Assembly: GCA_005883115.1 (NCBI GenBank)
Contig: VAZQ01000065.1
Coordinates: 1-11,056, forward strand
Direction of reading: 5' to 3'
Source of the DNA: Alphaproteobacteria bacterium
GTDB lineage: Bacteria > Pseudomonadota > Alphaproteobacteria > Rhizobiales > Xanthobacteraceae
Length of the DNA stretch: 11,056 bases
A program made the position numbers and the translations under genes. Positions 1-8,058 of this stretch are shown here, piece by piece (the stretch's first letter is position 1; every line of letters starts with the position of its first letter). The notes under the pieces are model-generated. The model did not search any database, was not told where the DNA came from, and saw nothing but the letters and a program-made list of their open reading frames with translations.

Positions 1-481
1 CGCCGAAGAAAACATTGTGGCTGCCAACCGACCGCACTTCGACGATGCGGCAGTCGAACGCGATCACGGCGGAGACCAGGACAGGACTGCCGGTCGAAAG
101 CGTCAGCCAGTCTCCGGTTGTGAACCGATCCCCGCCAGCAACCCCGGTACGTCCAGCGAAAATGTCCGCGATCTCCGCGCCGTCGTGCCCCAGCGTGTTG
201 ACGCAGAATACGCCGTTCTCGACCACGATAGGATTGGTCTGGCTGCGCCTACTGAGACACATGAGAAGCATAGGAGGCGCGTCTGACACCGAGCAAACCG
301 CGGTGGCGGTGGTGCCGGCCTTACCGGCGGGGCCGGCGGTGGTGATGACGTGAACGGCCGCGCCGAGTCGGCTCATCGCTTCCCGAAAAACCGCCGGCTC
401 GACCGTGCGCATGGGCTCGGGTCCGACGGCGGTAAACGCGCCGTCCATCGCATCATCGGGCCGTTGGTCGGTCCAGGTCAT
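1..481 (-). CDS. hpaC: Flavin reductase component of 4-hydroxyphenylacetate 3-monooxygenase (partial, C-terminus beyond left edge)
   Basis: The product would reduce FAD or FMN with NAD(P)H and pass the reduced flavin to the HpaB oxygenase. About 160 codons are visible with no stop. The flavin reductase-like domain begins near residue 33 ([17 protein letters not shown]). It continues with [13 protein letters not shown] (about residues 58-70), the usual flavin-contact region, then an FCVNTL strand and a C-terminal GSHNVFFG at the window edge. This order matches the E. coli HpaC family as I remember it. It starts 5 bases after the hpaB stop, so the two are almost certainly co-transcribed. The ATG at 481 gives about 23 more N-terminal residues than E. 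coli HpaC. An in-frame ATG at 412 would give a more typical length, and neither has a strong ribosome binding site. The family also includes reductases for other two-component monooxygenases, but the hpaB neighbour favours HpaC. Confidence 0.88.
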   Translation of the reverse strand, partial: MTWTDQRPDDAMDGAFTAVGPEPMRTVEPAVFREAMSRLGAAVHVITTAGPAGKAGTTATAVCSVSDAPPMLLMCLSRRSQTNPIVVENGVFCVNTLGHDGAEIADIFAGRTGVAGGDRFTTGDWLTLSTGSPVLVSAVIAFDCRIVEVRSVGSHNVFFG

Positions 482-486
482 GGAAC

Positions 487-2061
487 TTATTCCGCGGCAC
501 GCTTGACCCCGGAGACCGCCGGATACGAGACATCGTCGGGGTCAAGCCAGGCGGGATTGCGCCAGCCGTTTTCGTCGTAGTCCGCAAGGCACTGCTCGGC
601 CAACGCGACCATGCCATTGAGCGTGCCGCTGGTGCGCGCGCCCCACAGCGCCTGGAGGCGGATATCCTCGTGGTTGCCGGCGTAATTCATCTCGTAGAGC
701 TCGTGCCGGCCGCCGAACTCCGTGCCAATCGCGTCCCACAAGAGCTTCATTACCTTGATGCGCTCCTTGTAATCGATGCCGTATGAGCCACGCACGTATT
801 TGGCGAGGTATTTGTCGATTTCGGGATTTTTGAAATCCCGCGCCGAGGATGGAAGATAGATGAGCGCCGAGGCTATGATTTTCTCCACGATCTCCTTGAC
901 GCGGCCATAGGCGTCGCCCGCGAATACGCGATAGCTCGACCCCGATTGCACGTTGGGAAGCACGGCGTCCTCCACCCACGGCGTCGGATTTGCTGCCATT
1001 GCGTCGGTTAGCGCCCAGAACAGATTACGCCAGGCGATCACCTCGCCCAACATTACCTGATTGCCGCGGAACTCATCGGCACCCGTCGTGCGTAGCGCTT
1101 TGGCGATGATGCCGACCAAAAAGTCGAGCTTGACCGCAAGACGGGTGCAACCCTGGAACTGGTAGCCGGCAAGGAAGCCCGACTGCGGGAAAAACGTCTT
1201 GAGCTTTTCCAGATCGCGGTGCAGGAGCACGTCCTCCCACGGAATGAATGCGTTATCGAACACAAAAATCGCGTCATTCTCGTCGAACCGCGAGGACAGC
1301 GGATAGTCGAATGGCGTGCCCATCACGCTCGCCATCATCTCATATGAAGTACGGCAGATGAGCTTCACGCCGGGCGCGTTCATCGGCGCGATGAACATGA
1401 CCGCAAGATCGGTATCGTGGGTGGGCACGGCCGCGTTCTGGCCGAGGAAGTTGTAATGCGTGAGGGCCGAAGAGGTCGCCACGACCTTGGCGCCGGAGAC
1501 ATAGATGCCGGCATCGGTCTCCTTTTGAATGGCGATGAACACGTCTTTGACCTGATCCGGCGCCTTGGCGCGATCGACCGGGGGATTGACGATGGCATGA
1601 TTCATGAACAGCACGTGCTCCTGGGCACGGCGATACCAGGCACGCGCATTGGCCGAGAACCTGCCGTAGAAGCGGTGATTGGCCCCGAGCGTGTTCATCA
1701 ACGAGGCCTTGTAGTCGGGCGAGCGCCCCATCCACCCGTAGGACATGCGCGCCCATTGGGCGATTGCGTCTCGCTGCGCGACGAGTTCCTCCCGCGAGCG
1801 GGCCGCACGGAAGAACTTATGGGTATACCCGCCCGAGCCAGTGTCGGTCGGCCAAGTCAGACCATCCTTCGTCTTGGCATCGTGCAGCGCGTCATAGAGC
1901 CGCGCGATGGAGCGCGCGGCGTTGCGGAACGCCGGATGTGTGGTCACGTCGTCGACGCGCTCGCCGTAGACATAGACGTCACGCCCATCGCGCAGGCTCG
2001 CGAGATATTCCGCGCCCGTGAATGGCCGTCCTTTGGCTGCAATGACGTCCTCGGACTTCAT
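487..2061 (-). CDS. hpaB: 4-hydroxyphenylacetate 3-monooxygenase, oxygenase component
   Basis: This cytoplasmic flavin-dependent enzyme hydroxylates 4-hydroxyphenylacetate to 3,4-dihydroxyphenylacetate (homoprotocatechuate) using reduced FAD from HpaC. It has 524 residues, against about 520 in E. coli HpaB, and aligns almost without gaps to the E. coli sequence as I recall it. Shared blocks include [65 protein letters not shown] and [12 protein letters not shown]. Residues known to bind substrate in HpaB fall at the same numbers: Arg113 and Tyr117 (GWMGRSPDY) and His155 (MNHAIVNPP). An upstream ATG at 2097 would add 12 residues. I prefer the ATG at 2061 because it reproduces the family N-terminus (MKSEDV) and has an AAGGA ribosome binding site. 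Related enzymes act on chlorophenols, phenol or pyoverdine precursors, but the close match makes HpaB most likely. Confidence 0.93.
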   Translation of the reverse strand: MKSEDVIAAKGRPFTGAEYLASLRDGRDVYVYGERVDDVTTHPAFRNAARSIARLYDALHDAKTKDGLTWPTDTGSGGYTHKFFRAARSREELVAQRDAIAQWARMSYGWMGRSPDYKASLMNTLGANHRFYGRFSANARAWYRRAQEHVLFMNHAIVNPPVDRAKAPDQVKDVFIAIQKETDAGIYVSGAKVVATSSALTHYNFLGQNAAVPTHDTDLAVMFIAPMNAPGVKLICRTSYEMMASVMGTPFDYPLSSRFDENDAIFVFDNAFIPWEDVLLHRDLEKLKTFFPQSGFLAGYQFQGCTRLAVKLDFLVGIIAKALRTTGADEFRGNQVMLGEVIAWRNLFWALTDAMAANPTPWVEDAVLPNVQSGSSYRVFAGDAYGRVKEIVEKIIASALIYLPSSARDFKNPEIDKYLAKYVRGSYGIDYKERIKVMKLLWDAIGTEFGGRHELYEMNYAGNHEDIRLQALWGARTSGTLNGMVALAEQCLADYDENGWRNPAWLDPDDVSYPAVSGVKRAAE

Positions 2062-2071
2062 CGGCCTGTGT

Positions 2072-2076
2072 TCCTT
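2072..2076 (-). promoter_or_regulatory. Ribosome binding site for hpaB
   Basis: AAGGA on the minus strand lies 10 bases before the ATG at 2061. It supports that start over the in-frame ATG at 2097. Confidence 0.6.
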
Positions 2077-2154
2077 GCGTACGCAGCGCCATGGCACCCG
2101 CGGAGGAAAGTGTCAATGCACGCGCCGCCAGCGGTCGGGCAATGGGGTGCCACT

Positions 2155-2166
2155 CCGGCATGCCGG
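2155..2166. repeat. Perfect 12-base palindrome, possible operator
   Basis: CCGGCATGCCGG is fully self-complementary and lies in the middle of the divergent region, about 94 bases from the hpaB start and 127 from the livH start. Such a dyad could bind a dimeric regulator. Palindromes built of CCGG are common by chance in GC-rich DNA, and no regulator gene is visible in the window. Confidence 0.3.
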
Positions 2167-2270
2167 CTCCGGCTCTCTCTTCCCACAGGGCCGAGCCATA
2201 CCGCGGTGCCCGCCGTTGCTGGCCCTGCTGCCCCCTGCTAGAGCTTCAGCGGTTGCCGGATCGCAAGGGA

Positions 2271-2285
2271 CGCCTCGGCGAGGCG
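2271..2285 (+). promoter_or_regulatory. Small hairpin covering the livH ribosome binding site
   Basis: CGCCTC (2271-2276) pairs with GAGGCG (2280-2285) across a 3-base loop. The right arm carries the only plausible ribosome binding site, GAGG at 2280-2283, 9 bases before the livH ATG. The stem could mask that site in the mRNA. It is short, and GC-rich DNA forms such stems readily. Confidence 0.3.
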
Positions 2286-2292
2286 CGCGGGC

Positions 2293-3213
2293 ATGGAAGT
2301 CTTCGTCCAGCAGCTCATCAACGGCATTACGCTCGGTTCGATCTATGGCCTTATTGCCATCGGCTACACGATGGTTTTCGGAATCATCGGCATGGTGAAC
2401 TTCGCACATGGCGATGTATTCATGGTCTCCGCCTTCATCGCGCTCATTACTCTCTTGCTTCTGACGACTTGGCTCGGCATCGGCTCGTTCGTGATCGCGC
2501 TGTTCGTCGTGCTCATCGTCGCCATGCTCTTCACCTCGCTCGTCAACTGGGCCATTGAACGCGTCGCCTACCGCCCACTGCGCGGCTCGTTTCGCCTGGC
2601 GCCGCTGATCTCGGCGATCGGCATGTCGATCTTCTTGTCCAATTTCGTCCAGGTCGCGCAGGGTCCGCGCGTCAAATCCATTCCTCCGTTCTTCAATGAG
2701 GTGATCGTGCTGACGCCGGAAGGCAGCGGCTACGAGGTGGCCATCTCCTACAAGCAGATCGTGGTCTGGCTGGTCACGGCGGCTCTGCTGCTGGTGTTCT
2801 GGTTTGTGGTGAGCAAGACGGCGCTGGGACGCGCGCAACGCGCGTGCGAGCAGGACCAGAAGATGGCGGCGCTGCTCGGCATTGATGTCGACCGCACCGT
2901 CTCGATCACATTCGTGATCGCCGCGGCACTCGCCGCAGTCGCCGGTACCATGTATCTCATGTATTACGGCGTCGTGAGCTTCGCCGACGGCTTCGTGCCA
3001 GGGGTGAAAGCCTTCACAGCGGCGGTGCTGGGAGGCATCGGCTCGCTGCCCGGCGCTGTCATCGGTGGCCTCTTGATCGGGCTGATCGAGACGATGTGGT
3101 CGGCGTATTTCTCGATCGACTATAAGGATGTCGCTGCCTTCTCCATTCTCGCCATTACCATGATCTTCCTGCCACAGGGCATTCTCGGCCGGCCGGACGT
3201 GGAGAAGGTGTGA
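2293..3213 (+). CDS. livH: Branched-chain amino acid ABC transporter permease LivH
   Basis: This inner-membrane permease of the hydrophobic amino acid transporter (HAAT) family would form the channel with LivM. Its 306 residues match the family length of about 300-308. The N-terminus ([21 protein letters not shown], then [12 protein letters not shown]) is the hallmark LivH opening and fixes the start at this ATG. Several hydrophobic helices follow. The cytoplasmic loop that contacts the ATPases is at about residues 178-198 ([21 protein letters not shown]). The C-terminus ends in the usual [11 protein letters not shown]. It is the first gene of the operon, and its stop lies one base before the livM start. 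LivH and its ureide, urea or aromatic-uptake paralogues look alike, so the substrate cannot be read from this protein alone. Confidence 0.95.
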   Translation: MEVFVQQLINGITLGSIYGLIAIGYTMVFGIIGMVNFAHGDVFMVSAFIALITLLLLTTWLGIGSFVIALFVVLIVAMLFTSLVNWAIERVAYRPLRGSFRLAPLISAIGMSIFLSNFVQVAQGPRVKSIPPFFNEVIVLTPEGSGYEVAISYKQIVVWLVTAALLLVFWFVVSKTALGRAQRACEQDQKMAALLGIDVDRTVSITFVIAAALAAVAGTMYLMYYGVVSFADGFVPGVKAFTAAVLGGIGSLPGAVIGGLLIGLIETMWSAYFSIDYKDVAAFSILAITMIFLPQGILGRPDVEKV

Positions 3214-3214
3214 G

Positions 3215-4615
3215 ATGGAGGCGTTACCGTCCGCCTCCCGTGTCGATCTCGCTCGGGCGCTGCGCCAAACCGCGATCACCGCGCTCATCGCCTTCGGGCT
3301 GTTGCTGCCGCTGATCGGCTTTAACACCGTCCAGAACATTCGCAACGAGATCGTGCTCCAGGCCCGCTGGCCATTGCTGGCGGCGCTAGTTGCGATCATC
3401 GCAGCCGGACGTTTTGTGCATGCAATCTTCATCGCGCCCACTCTCGCGCGTCGGGCGCTGCGGCCACGGCGGGAGGACGCGGAGCGTGCGGCAACCCACG
3501 CACGGCGCGTGCGCTGGCTTACTCCGTTCACGCTCGGTTTCGCCCTGCTCTATCCCGCACTCGCGCTGTCTATCGTTGGAACTCAGGGCGCGGTGAAATG
3601 GATCGACAATTTCGGCGTGCAGATTCTGATCTATGTCATGCTCGGCTGGGGACTCAACATCGTGGTCGGGCTCGCCGGGCTGCTCGATCTCGGCTACGTC
3701 GCGTTTTACGCCGTTGGTGCTTATTCGTATGCGCTGTTGGCAAATACCTTTGGCCTGTCGTTCTGGATCCTGCTGCCCGTTGCTGGCTGTTTGGCCGCGT
3801 TCTGGGGCATCTTGCTCGGCTTTCCGGTTCTGCGCTTGCGTGGCGACTATCTCGCCATCGTCACCCTCGCGTTCGGCGAGATTATCCGTTTGATCCTGAT
3901 CAACTGGGTGCCGGTGACCAACGGCTATGCCGGCATCAGCAGCATCCCGCGGCCGACATTTTTCGGTATTCCGTTCAATGCCTCCGACGAGGGCTTTGCT
4001 GCACGCTTCGGGCTCGAGTTCAGTCCCGTCTACCGCACGATCTTCCTCTACTATGTGATCCTGGCGCTCGCGTTGCTCACCGCCGCTATGACCGTGCGGT
4101 TGCGGCGGCTTCCGGTTGGGCGAGCATGGGAAGCCTTGCGAGAGGACGAGATTGCCTGCCGTTCGCTCGGCATTAACACGACCAACACCAAGCTCACCGC
4201 CTTCGCCATGGGGGCCATGTTCGCCGGCTTTGCCGGATCGTTCTTCGCGGCGCGGCAGGGATTCATTTCTCCCGAAAGCTTCACGTTCACGGAGTCGGCC
4301 GTGATCGTCGCGATCGTCGTGCTCGGCGGCATGGGCAGCCTGCTCGGGGTAGCGATTGCCGCCGTGATCATGATTGGCGGCACCGAGATCATGCGCGAGC
4401 TCGATTTCCTGAAGGCGATTTTCGGCAACAACTTCGATCCGACCCAGTACCGCATGCTGCTGTTCGGCTTCGCGATGGTGCTGATCATGGTGTGGAGACC
4501 GCGCGGGCTCATTTCCACGCGCGAACCTTCGACGCTGCTCAATGCCCCACGCGCTTCGATTCTGCGCGAGCAGAAATCGACGCAGCCTTCACTCGCGCGG
4601 GAGCGCCACGGATGA
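3215..4615 (+). CDS. livM: Branched-chain amino acid ABC transporter permease LivM
   Basis: This is the second inner-membrane permease of the HAAT transporter. At 466 residues it is somewhat longer than E. coli LivM (about 425). The extra length is in an N-terminal part with two hydrophobic segments (about residues 18-36 and 54-73) and a basic loop, plus a polar tail after RPRGLIS. The conserved core starts near residue 135 with [29 protein letters not shown] (shown here only to mark the motif order: the [14 protein letters not shown] block is diagnostic). It includes [20 protein letters not shown] and the ATPase-contact loop at about 301-320 ([20 protein letters not shown]). A ribosome binding site GGAGAAGG (3201-3208) sits 6 bases before the ATG, inside the end of livH. 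The stop overlaps the livG start by four bases (ATGA), a sign of translational coupling. Confidence 0.94.
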   Translation: MEALPSASRVDLARALRQTAITALIAFGLLLPLIGFNTVQNIRNEIVLQARWPLLAALVAIIAAGRFVHAIFIAPTLARRALRPRREDAERAATHARRVRWLTPFTLGFALLYPALALSIVGTQGAVKWIDNFGVQILIYVMLGWGLNIVVGLAGLLDLGYVAFYAVGAYSYALLANTFGLSFWILLPVAGCLAAFWGILLGFPVLRLRGDYLAIVTLAFGEIIRLILINWVPVTNGYAGISSIPRPTFFGIPFNASDEGFAARFGLEFSPVYRTIFLYYVILALALLTAAMTVRLRRLPVGRAWEALREDEIACRSLGINTTNTKLTAFAMGAMFAGFAGSFFAARQGFISPESFTFTESAVIVAIVVLGGMGSLLGVAIAAVIMIGGTEIMRELDFLKAIFGNNFDPTQYRMLLFGFAMVLIMVWRPRGLISTREPSTLLNAPRASILREQKSTQPSLARERHG

Positions 4616-5578
4616 GCAGCTTCGCGGCCACGACCGGCGCGACCGTGGCCGCGCCGCCGTCGAACCTTGCCCCCGTGCTTCGCGTCGAACATCTCAGCAT
4701 GCGCTTCGGCGGGCTCGTTGCCATCAACGATGTCTCCTTCAACGCCGGTCGCGGCGCTATTACCGCCCTGATCGGGCCAAACGGCGCCGGCAGGCAAGAC
4801 CACCGTATTCAACTGCATCACCGGTTTTTACAAGCCGAGCGAGGGACGCATCGCCTTACAGTTCGGCGACCCCGGCGTGTGGGAGGAGCTGAGCGCTTTG
4901 ACCGAGCGGGGCACGCGCAGCATCGGCCGCGGCGACGGCGTTCTGTTTCTGCTCGAGCGGATGCCGGACTATCTGGTCACGCAGCGGGCGCGCGTCGCTC
5001 GCACGTTCCAGAACATCCGGCTGTTCCAGGGCATGACGGTCTTGGAAAACCTTCTGGTCGCGCAGCACAATGCGCTGATGTGGGCCTCCGGATACACCGT
5101 GCTCGGGGCGCTCGGGCTTCGCTCTTATGCCCGCGCTGAACGCTCGGCCATCGAGAAGGCGCGCTACTGGTTGGAGCGGATTGCGTTGAGCGATCGTGCC
5201 GACCATCCGGCCGGCGAACTCCCCTACGGCGCACAGCGGCGTCTCGAGATCGCGCGTGCGATGTGCACGGACCCGGTGCTGCTTTGTCTGGACGAACCGG
5301 CCGCCGGTCTCAATGCGAGCGAAAGCGCAGAGCTCGGCCGCTATCTGTTTGAAATTCGCGACGAGCATGCGACGTCAATCCTCCTGATCGAGCACGACAT
5401 GACCGTGGTGATGGAGATTTCCGACCACGTCATCGTGCTCGACCATGGGCAAAAGATCGCGGACGGCACCCCGAATAACGTTCGCAACGATCCCAAGGTG
5501 ATTGCCGCCTATCTGGGCGTCGAGGAGGAGGAGGTCGCGGAGGGCGGAGTGAACGGCAACGCCCAAGGGCGCACATGA
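4612..5578 (+). pseudogene. livG: Branched-chain amino acid ABC transporter ATP-binding protein LivG, frameshifted in Walker A
   Basis: LivG is one of the two cytoplasmic ATPases of the transporter. The first 60 codons (4612-4791) read in one frame through [20 protein letters not shown] to the P-loop GPNGAG. The expected [17 protein letters not shown] then appears in another frame from 4796. Four extra bases, a tandem copy of GGCA, cause the shift. Unrepaired translation runs in the wrong frame to a stop at 5137-5139 (175 residues). Downstream in the second frame all other parts are intact: RTFQNIRLF, the signature LPYGAQRR (from 5219), Walker B LCLDEP (Asp at 5291, Glu at 5294), the H-loop LLIEHDM (His at 5393), and C-terminal VIAAYLGVE. 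Removing the four bases gives about 320 residues. The 3' fragment could start at GTG 4877 but would lack Walker A. It overlaps livM and livF by ATGA. A recent mutation or an assembly error is equally possible. Confidence 0.9.
4789..4796 (+). repeat. 4-base tandem duplication causing the livG frameshift
   Basis: GGCA occurs twice in direct succession (4789-4792 and 4793-4796). A single copy would read GGC AAG ACC ACC, that is the Gly-Lys-Thr-Thr of Walker A. The second copy shifts the frame by +1. Slipped-strand replication could create or remove it in one step. Confidence 0.85.
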
Positions 5579-6300
5579 CACCACCGCTTCTGAGCGTACG
5601 CGGAGTCAAAGCCTATTACGGCCATATCGCCGCTCTGCGCGGAGTAGATGTCGACGTGGTTGAGGGCGAGATCGTAGCGCTGATCGGCGCGAACGGCGCC
5701 GGCAAATCGACGCTGATGATGACCATTTTCGGCAACCCGCGTGCCCGCGAGGGGCGCATCGTCTTTGGCGGGCGCGACATCACGCAGCTGCCCACGCACG
5801 TGATCGCGCGGCTGAAGATCGCGCAAGCACCGGAAGGGCGCCGCATCTTCGTGCGGATGACAGTGATGGAGAACCTGCAGATGGGCGCCGCCGTCGCCGA
5901 AGCGGCGCATTTTCAATCGGACGTGGAGCGCGTGTTCGCGCTGTTTCCGCGCCTGAAAGAGCGTATGGACCAGCGCGGCGGCACGCTCTCAGGCGGCGAG
6001 CAACAGATGCTGGCGATCGCACGTGCGCTGATGGGCCATCCACGCCTTCTCCTCCTCGATGAACCGTCGCTTGGCTTGGCGCCGCTCGTGGCGCGGCAGA
6101 TCTTCGACGCGATCAAGCGGCTTAACAGCGAGGAAAAGCTCACCGTGTTCCTGGTAGAGCAGAACGCATTCCACGCGCTAAAGCTCGCGCACCGCGGTTA
6201 CGTCATGGTCAACGGCCGCATCACGCTGAGCGGTAGCGGACGCGAGCTTCTGGCGCGGCCCGAAGTCAAGGCGGCCTATCTCGAAGGCGGCAGGCACTGA
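5575..6300 (+). CDS. livF: Branched-chain amino acid ABC transporter ATP-binding protein LivF
   Basis: LivF is the second cytoplasmic ATPase of the transporter and would pair with LivG. It has 241 residues, normal for the family. Motifs in order: Walker A GANGAGKST (38-46, Lys44), Q-loop Gln84 within AQAPEGRRIF, signature LSGGEQQ (138-144), Walker B LLLLDEP (Asp162, Glu163), and VEQN with Gln196 at the switch position usually held by His, which is normal for LivF. The C-terminus AAYLEGG is also typical. The ATG at 5575 overlaps the livG stop by ATGA. A ribosome binding site AAGGG (5565-5569) lies 5 bases upstream, so it can be translated even if livG translation ends early. Its stop shares one base with the next start (TGATG). 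Confidence 0.95.
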   Translation: MTPPLLSVRGVKAYYGHIAALRGVDVDVVEGEIVALIGANGAGKSTLMMTIFGNPRAREGRIVFGGRDITQLPTHVIARLKIAQAPEGRRIFVRMTVMENLQMGAAVAEAAHFQSDVERVFALFPRLKERMDQRGGTLSGGEQQMLAIARALMGHPRLLLLDEPSLGLAPLVARQIFDAIKRLNSEEKLTVFLVEQNAFHALKLAHRGYVMVNGRITLSGSGRELLARPEVKAAYLEGGRH

Positions 6301-6692
6301 TGCAGTTCTCGATCCCGGAATTTCTCTCCGACGAGCACTCGCTCGGCATCTTTTTCCTGGTAAGCGTCGTCATGGGCGGCGGCGCCGCCTGGCTCGCCGG
6401 GCGGGCGATCGCCGCCACCTGGCGACCGTGGTGGCATCTCGCGCTCTACATGCTTCTTCTGAGCCTTGCCGTGCGCTTCCTTCACTCCGCCCTGTTCGAA
6501 GGCAAGTTCTTGTCGCTGCATTACTATCTCGTCGATTACGCGGTCTGTCTGGGCTTCGGCTTGGTCGGCTTTCACCTCACACGCGTCAACCACATGGTCA
6601 CTCACTACAATTGGATCAACGAGCGCGCGGGCCTTTTTCGCTGGCGACGCCGCGACGATACGCCAGCGGCGGATACGCCAAAATCCGAGTGA
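6300..6692 (+). CDS. Small three-helix membrane protein in liv operon (DUF6867-like)
   Basis: This 130-residue protein has no known function. It has three likely transmembrane helices at about residues 15-37, 45-64 and 72-95. The segment before helix 2 holds WRPWWH. A cytoplasmic-looking tail carries THYNWINERAGLFRWRRR (about 101-118) followed by a polar end. Its start overlaps the livF stop by one base, so it is translated as part of the transporter operon, just before livK. From memory, similar proteins occur at this position in HAAT operons of Hyphomicrobiales and are filed as DUF6867; I am not certain of that name. A role as an accessory or stabilising subunit of the permease is plausible but is inferred only from position and topology. 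Confidence 0.85.
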   Translation: MQFSIPEFLSDEHSLGIFFLVSVVMGGGAAWLAGRAIAATWRPWWHLALYMLLLSLAVRFLHSALFEGKFLSLHYYLVDYAVCLGFGLVGFHLTRVNHMVTHYNWINERAGLFRWRRRDDTPAADTPKSE

Positions 6693-6775
6693 CATTTCCT
6701 CCGTTTGCGGCTTGAATCTTCCCATGAACGGCTCACGCGCAAGACGAAGGCGCGCCCTATCCGCGGCTGTCACTC

Positions 6776-6783
6776 AGAGGTGA
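6776..6783 (+). promoter_or_regulatory. Strong ribosome binding site for livK
   Basis: AGAGGTGA lies 5 bases before the ATG at 6789 and closely matches the complement of the 16S rRNA tail. It decides that start over an in-frame upstream start at 6705. The 96 bp before livK hold no terminator I can see. A strong site fits the need for more binding protein than permease. Confidence 0.75.
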
Positions 6784-6788
6784 ACACA

Positions 6789-7907
6789 ATGAAACCATGG
6801 CTCACGCTTGGCCTCGCCCTTGGCTTTGGCCTCGCTTTCGCGAACGGCGCTTCGGCGCAGGTCAAACTGGGCGTTGCCGGACCGATTACCGGCGGCAGCG
6901 CCGCCTTCGGCGCGCAGCTTAAGAATGGCGTCGAGCAAGCAGTCGAGGACATCAATGCCCAAGGCGGCATTCTCGGACAAAAAATCCAGGTGTTTCTCGG
7001 CGACGATCGCGCCGATCCGAAGGAAGGCGTTTCCGTTGCCAACAAATTCGTGGGTGACGGCGTGAAATTCGTCGTCGGTCACTTCAACTCCGGCGTCACC
7101 ATTCCGGCCTCCGAGGTGTACCAGGAGAACGGCATGCTCGTGATCACGCCGGCGGCTACCAATCCAAAGGTGACCGAGCGCAACATGTGGAACATCTTCC
7201 GCACCTGCGGGCGCGACGATCAGCAGGGCGCCGTCGCAGCCGACTACATCCTCAAGAATTTCAAGGGCAAGAAAGTCGCTGTCGTGCACGACAAGACGAC
7301 CTATGGCCAAGGTCTCGCCGAGGAGACGCGCAAGAACCTCAACGCCAAGGGTCTCAAGGAGGTGCTCTTTGAAGGCGTCAACAAGGACGACAAGGACTTC
7401 TCCGCACTCGTATCCAAGATCAAGGCGACCAATCCCGACCTCGTGTATTGGGGCGGGCTGCACGATACCGGCGGTTTGATCTTGCGGCAGCTGCGCGCGC
7501 AAGGCGTCAAGGCGCCGTTCATGGGAGCCGACGGCATCGCCGATGAGGAGTTCGCCGCAATCGCCGGCCCCGGCGCGGAAGGCACGCTAATGACCTTCGG
7601 GCCCGATGCGCGCAAGCGGCCTGAGGCCAAGGACATTGTGGCAAAATTCCGCGCTAAGCATTTCGAGCCGCAGGCCTACACCCTCTACAGCTATGCCGCC
7701 GTCCAAATCATCAAGCAGGCGGCGGAGGCGGCGAAGTCGCTCGATCCGAAGAAGGTCGCGGCGCAGATCAAATCGGGCATGAAGTTCACGACCGTGATCG
7801 GCGATTTGTCCTACGACAAGAAAGGCGATGTGACCCGCATCGACTATACAGTCTATGTCTGGAAGAAGGACCCGAGTGGCAAGGTCACCTACACCGAGAT
7901 CGAGTGA
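6789..7907 (+). CDS. livK: Branched-chain amino acid ABC transporter substrate-binding protein
   Basis: This periplasmic binding protein of the HAAT system has 372 residues. A signal peptide spans residues 1-23: basic Lys2, a hydrophobic core LTLGLALGFGLAFA, and ASA followed by Gln24. The mature part opens with VKLGVAGPITGG and has AVEDINAQGGILG, the typical first lobe. Aligned with E. coli LivJ as I recall it, the residues that hold the ligand's amino acid head group are kept: Ser101 (GHFNSG), Thr124 (PAATNP) and Tyr172 (TTYGQG). The acidic residue Glu226 of LivJ is replaced by Asp248 (GADGIA). The LivJ disulphide cysteines are absent, and Cys140 is the only cysteine in the mature protein. 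These point to an amino acid-like ligand, but side-chain specificity is open. It is the last operon gene, followed by a terminator. Confidence 0.93.
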   Translation: MKPWLTLGLALGFGLAFANGASAQVKLGVAGPITGGSAAFGAQLKNGVEQAVEDINAQGGILGQKIQVFLGDDRADPKEGVSVANKFVGDGVKFVVGHFNSGVTIPASEVYQENGMLVITPAATNPKVTERNMWNIFRTCGRDDQQGAVAADYILKNFKGKKVAVVHDKTTYGQGLAEETRKNLNAKGLKEVLFEGVNKDDKDFSALVSKIKATNPDLVYWGGLHDTGGLILRQLRAQGVKAPFMGADGIADEEFAAIAGPGAEGTLMTFGPDARKRPEAKDIVAKFRAKHFEPQAYTLYSYAAVQIIKQAAEAAKSLDPKKVAAQIKSGMKFTTVIGDLSYDKKGDVTRIDYTVYVWKKDPSGKVTYTEIE

Positions 7908-7932
7908 CGCGCTCGATCTTGCTCAAGCTGGA

Positions 7933-7959
7933 GCCCGCCTCGGATGAGGCGGGCTTTTT
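7933..7959 (+). terminator. Rho-independent terminator of the liv operon
   Basis: GCCCGCCTC (7933-7941) and GAGGCGGGC (7946-7954) form a perfect 9-bp stem with loop GGAT, followed directly by TTTTT. An extra A-T pair (7932/7955) extends the stem. It begins 26 bases after the livK stop. Confidence 0.93.
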
Positions 7960-8058
7960 CTGTAGCACCTTATCCCGCGAAGCGTCGCGCAATGGGACAA
8001 GGTCCACACCAGGCCTGCCGCTTGCGCTGCTTCGAATTCAGAACACGCGTTGGCGAAC

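Larger units (their letters stand above)
2062..2292. other. Divergent intergenic region between hpaB and livH
   Basis: These 231 bp must hold the promoters for hpaBC (leftward) and for the liv operon (rightward). I see no convincing gene here; the reading frames that cross it are weak or shadows. It contains one perfect 12-base palindrome and a small hairpin next to the livH start, listed separately. No clear -35/-10 pair stands out. TTGCTG at 2216 followed by CTAGAG at 2238 is too weak to call. Confidence 0.6.

Noticed and set aside
1417..2241. Plus-strand open frame (274 codons) opposite hpaB
   Set aside because: It overlaps hpaB almost entirely, and the protein shows no known fold or motif.
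2216..2243. Possible sigma-70 promoter TTGCTG ... CTAGAG for livH
   Set aside because: The -10 match is poor, and similar weak matches occur often in this sequence.
2113..3531. Long minus-strand open frame (472 codons) across livH and livM
   Set aside because: It lies opposite two unmistakable permease genes, is rich in Arg, Asp, His and Glu with no recognisable domain, and is a typical antisense shadow in GC-rich DNA.
4786..4800. Programmed ribosomal frameshifting as the explanation for split livG
   Set aside because: There is no slippery heptamer, the change is an exact tandem duplication, and a +1 shift would still insert a residue into Walker A.
4051..4821. Minus-strand open frame (256 codons) opposite livM and livG
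   Set aside because: It is antisense to the conserved core of livM and has low-complexity composition.
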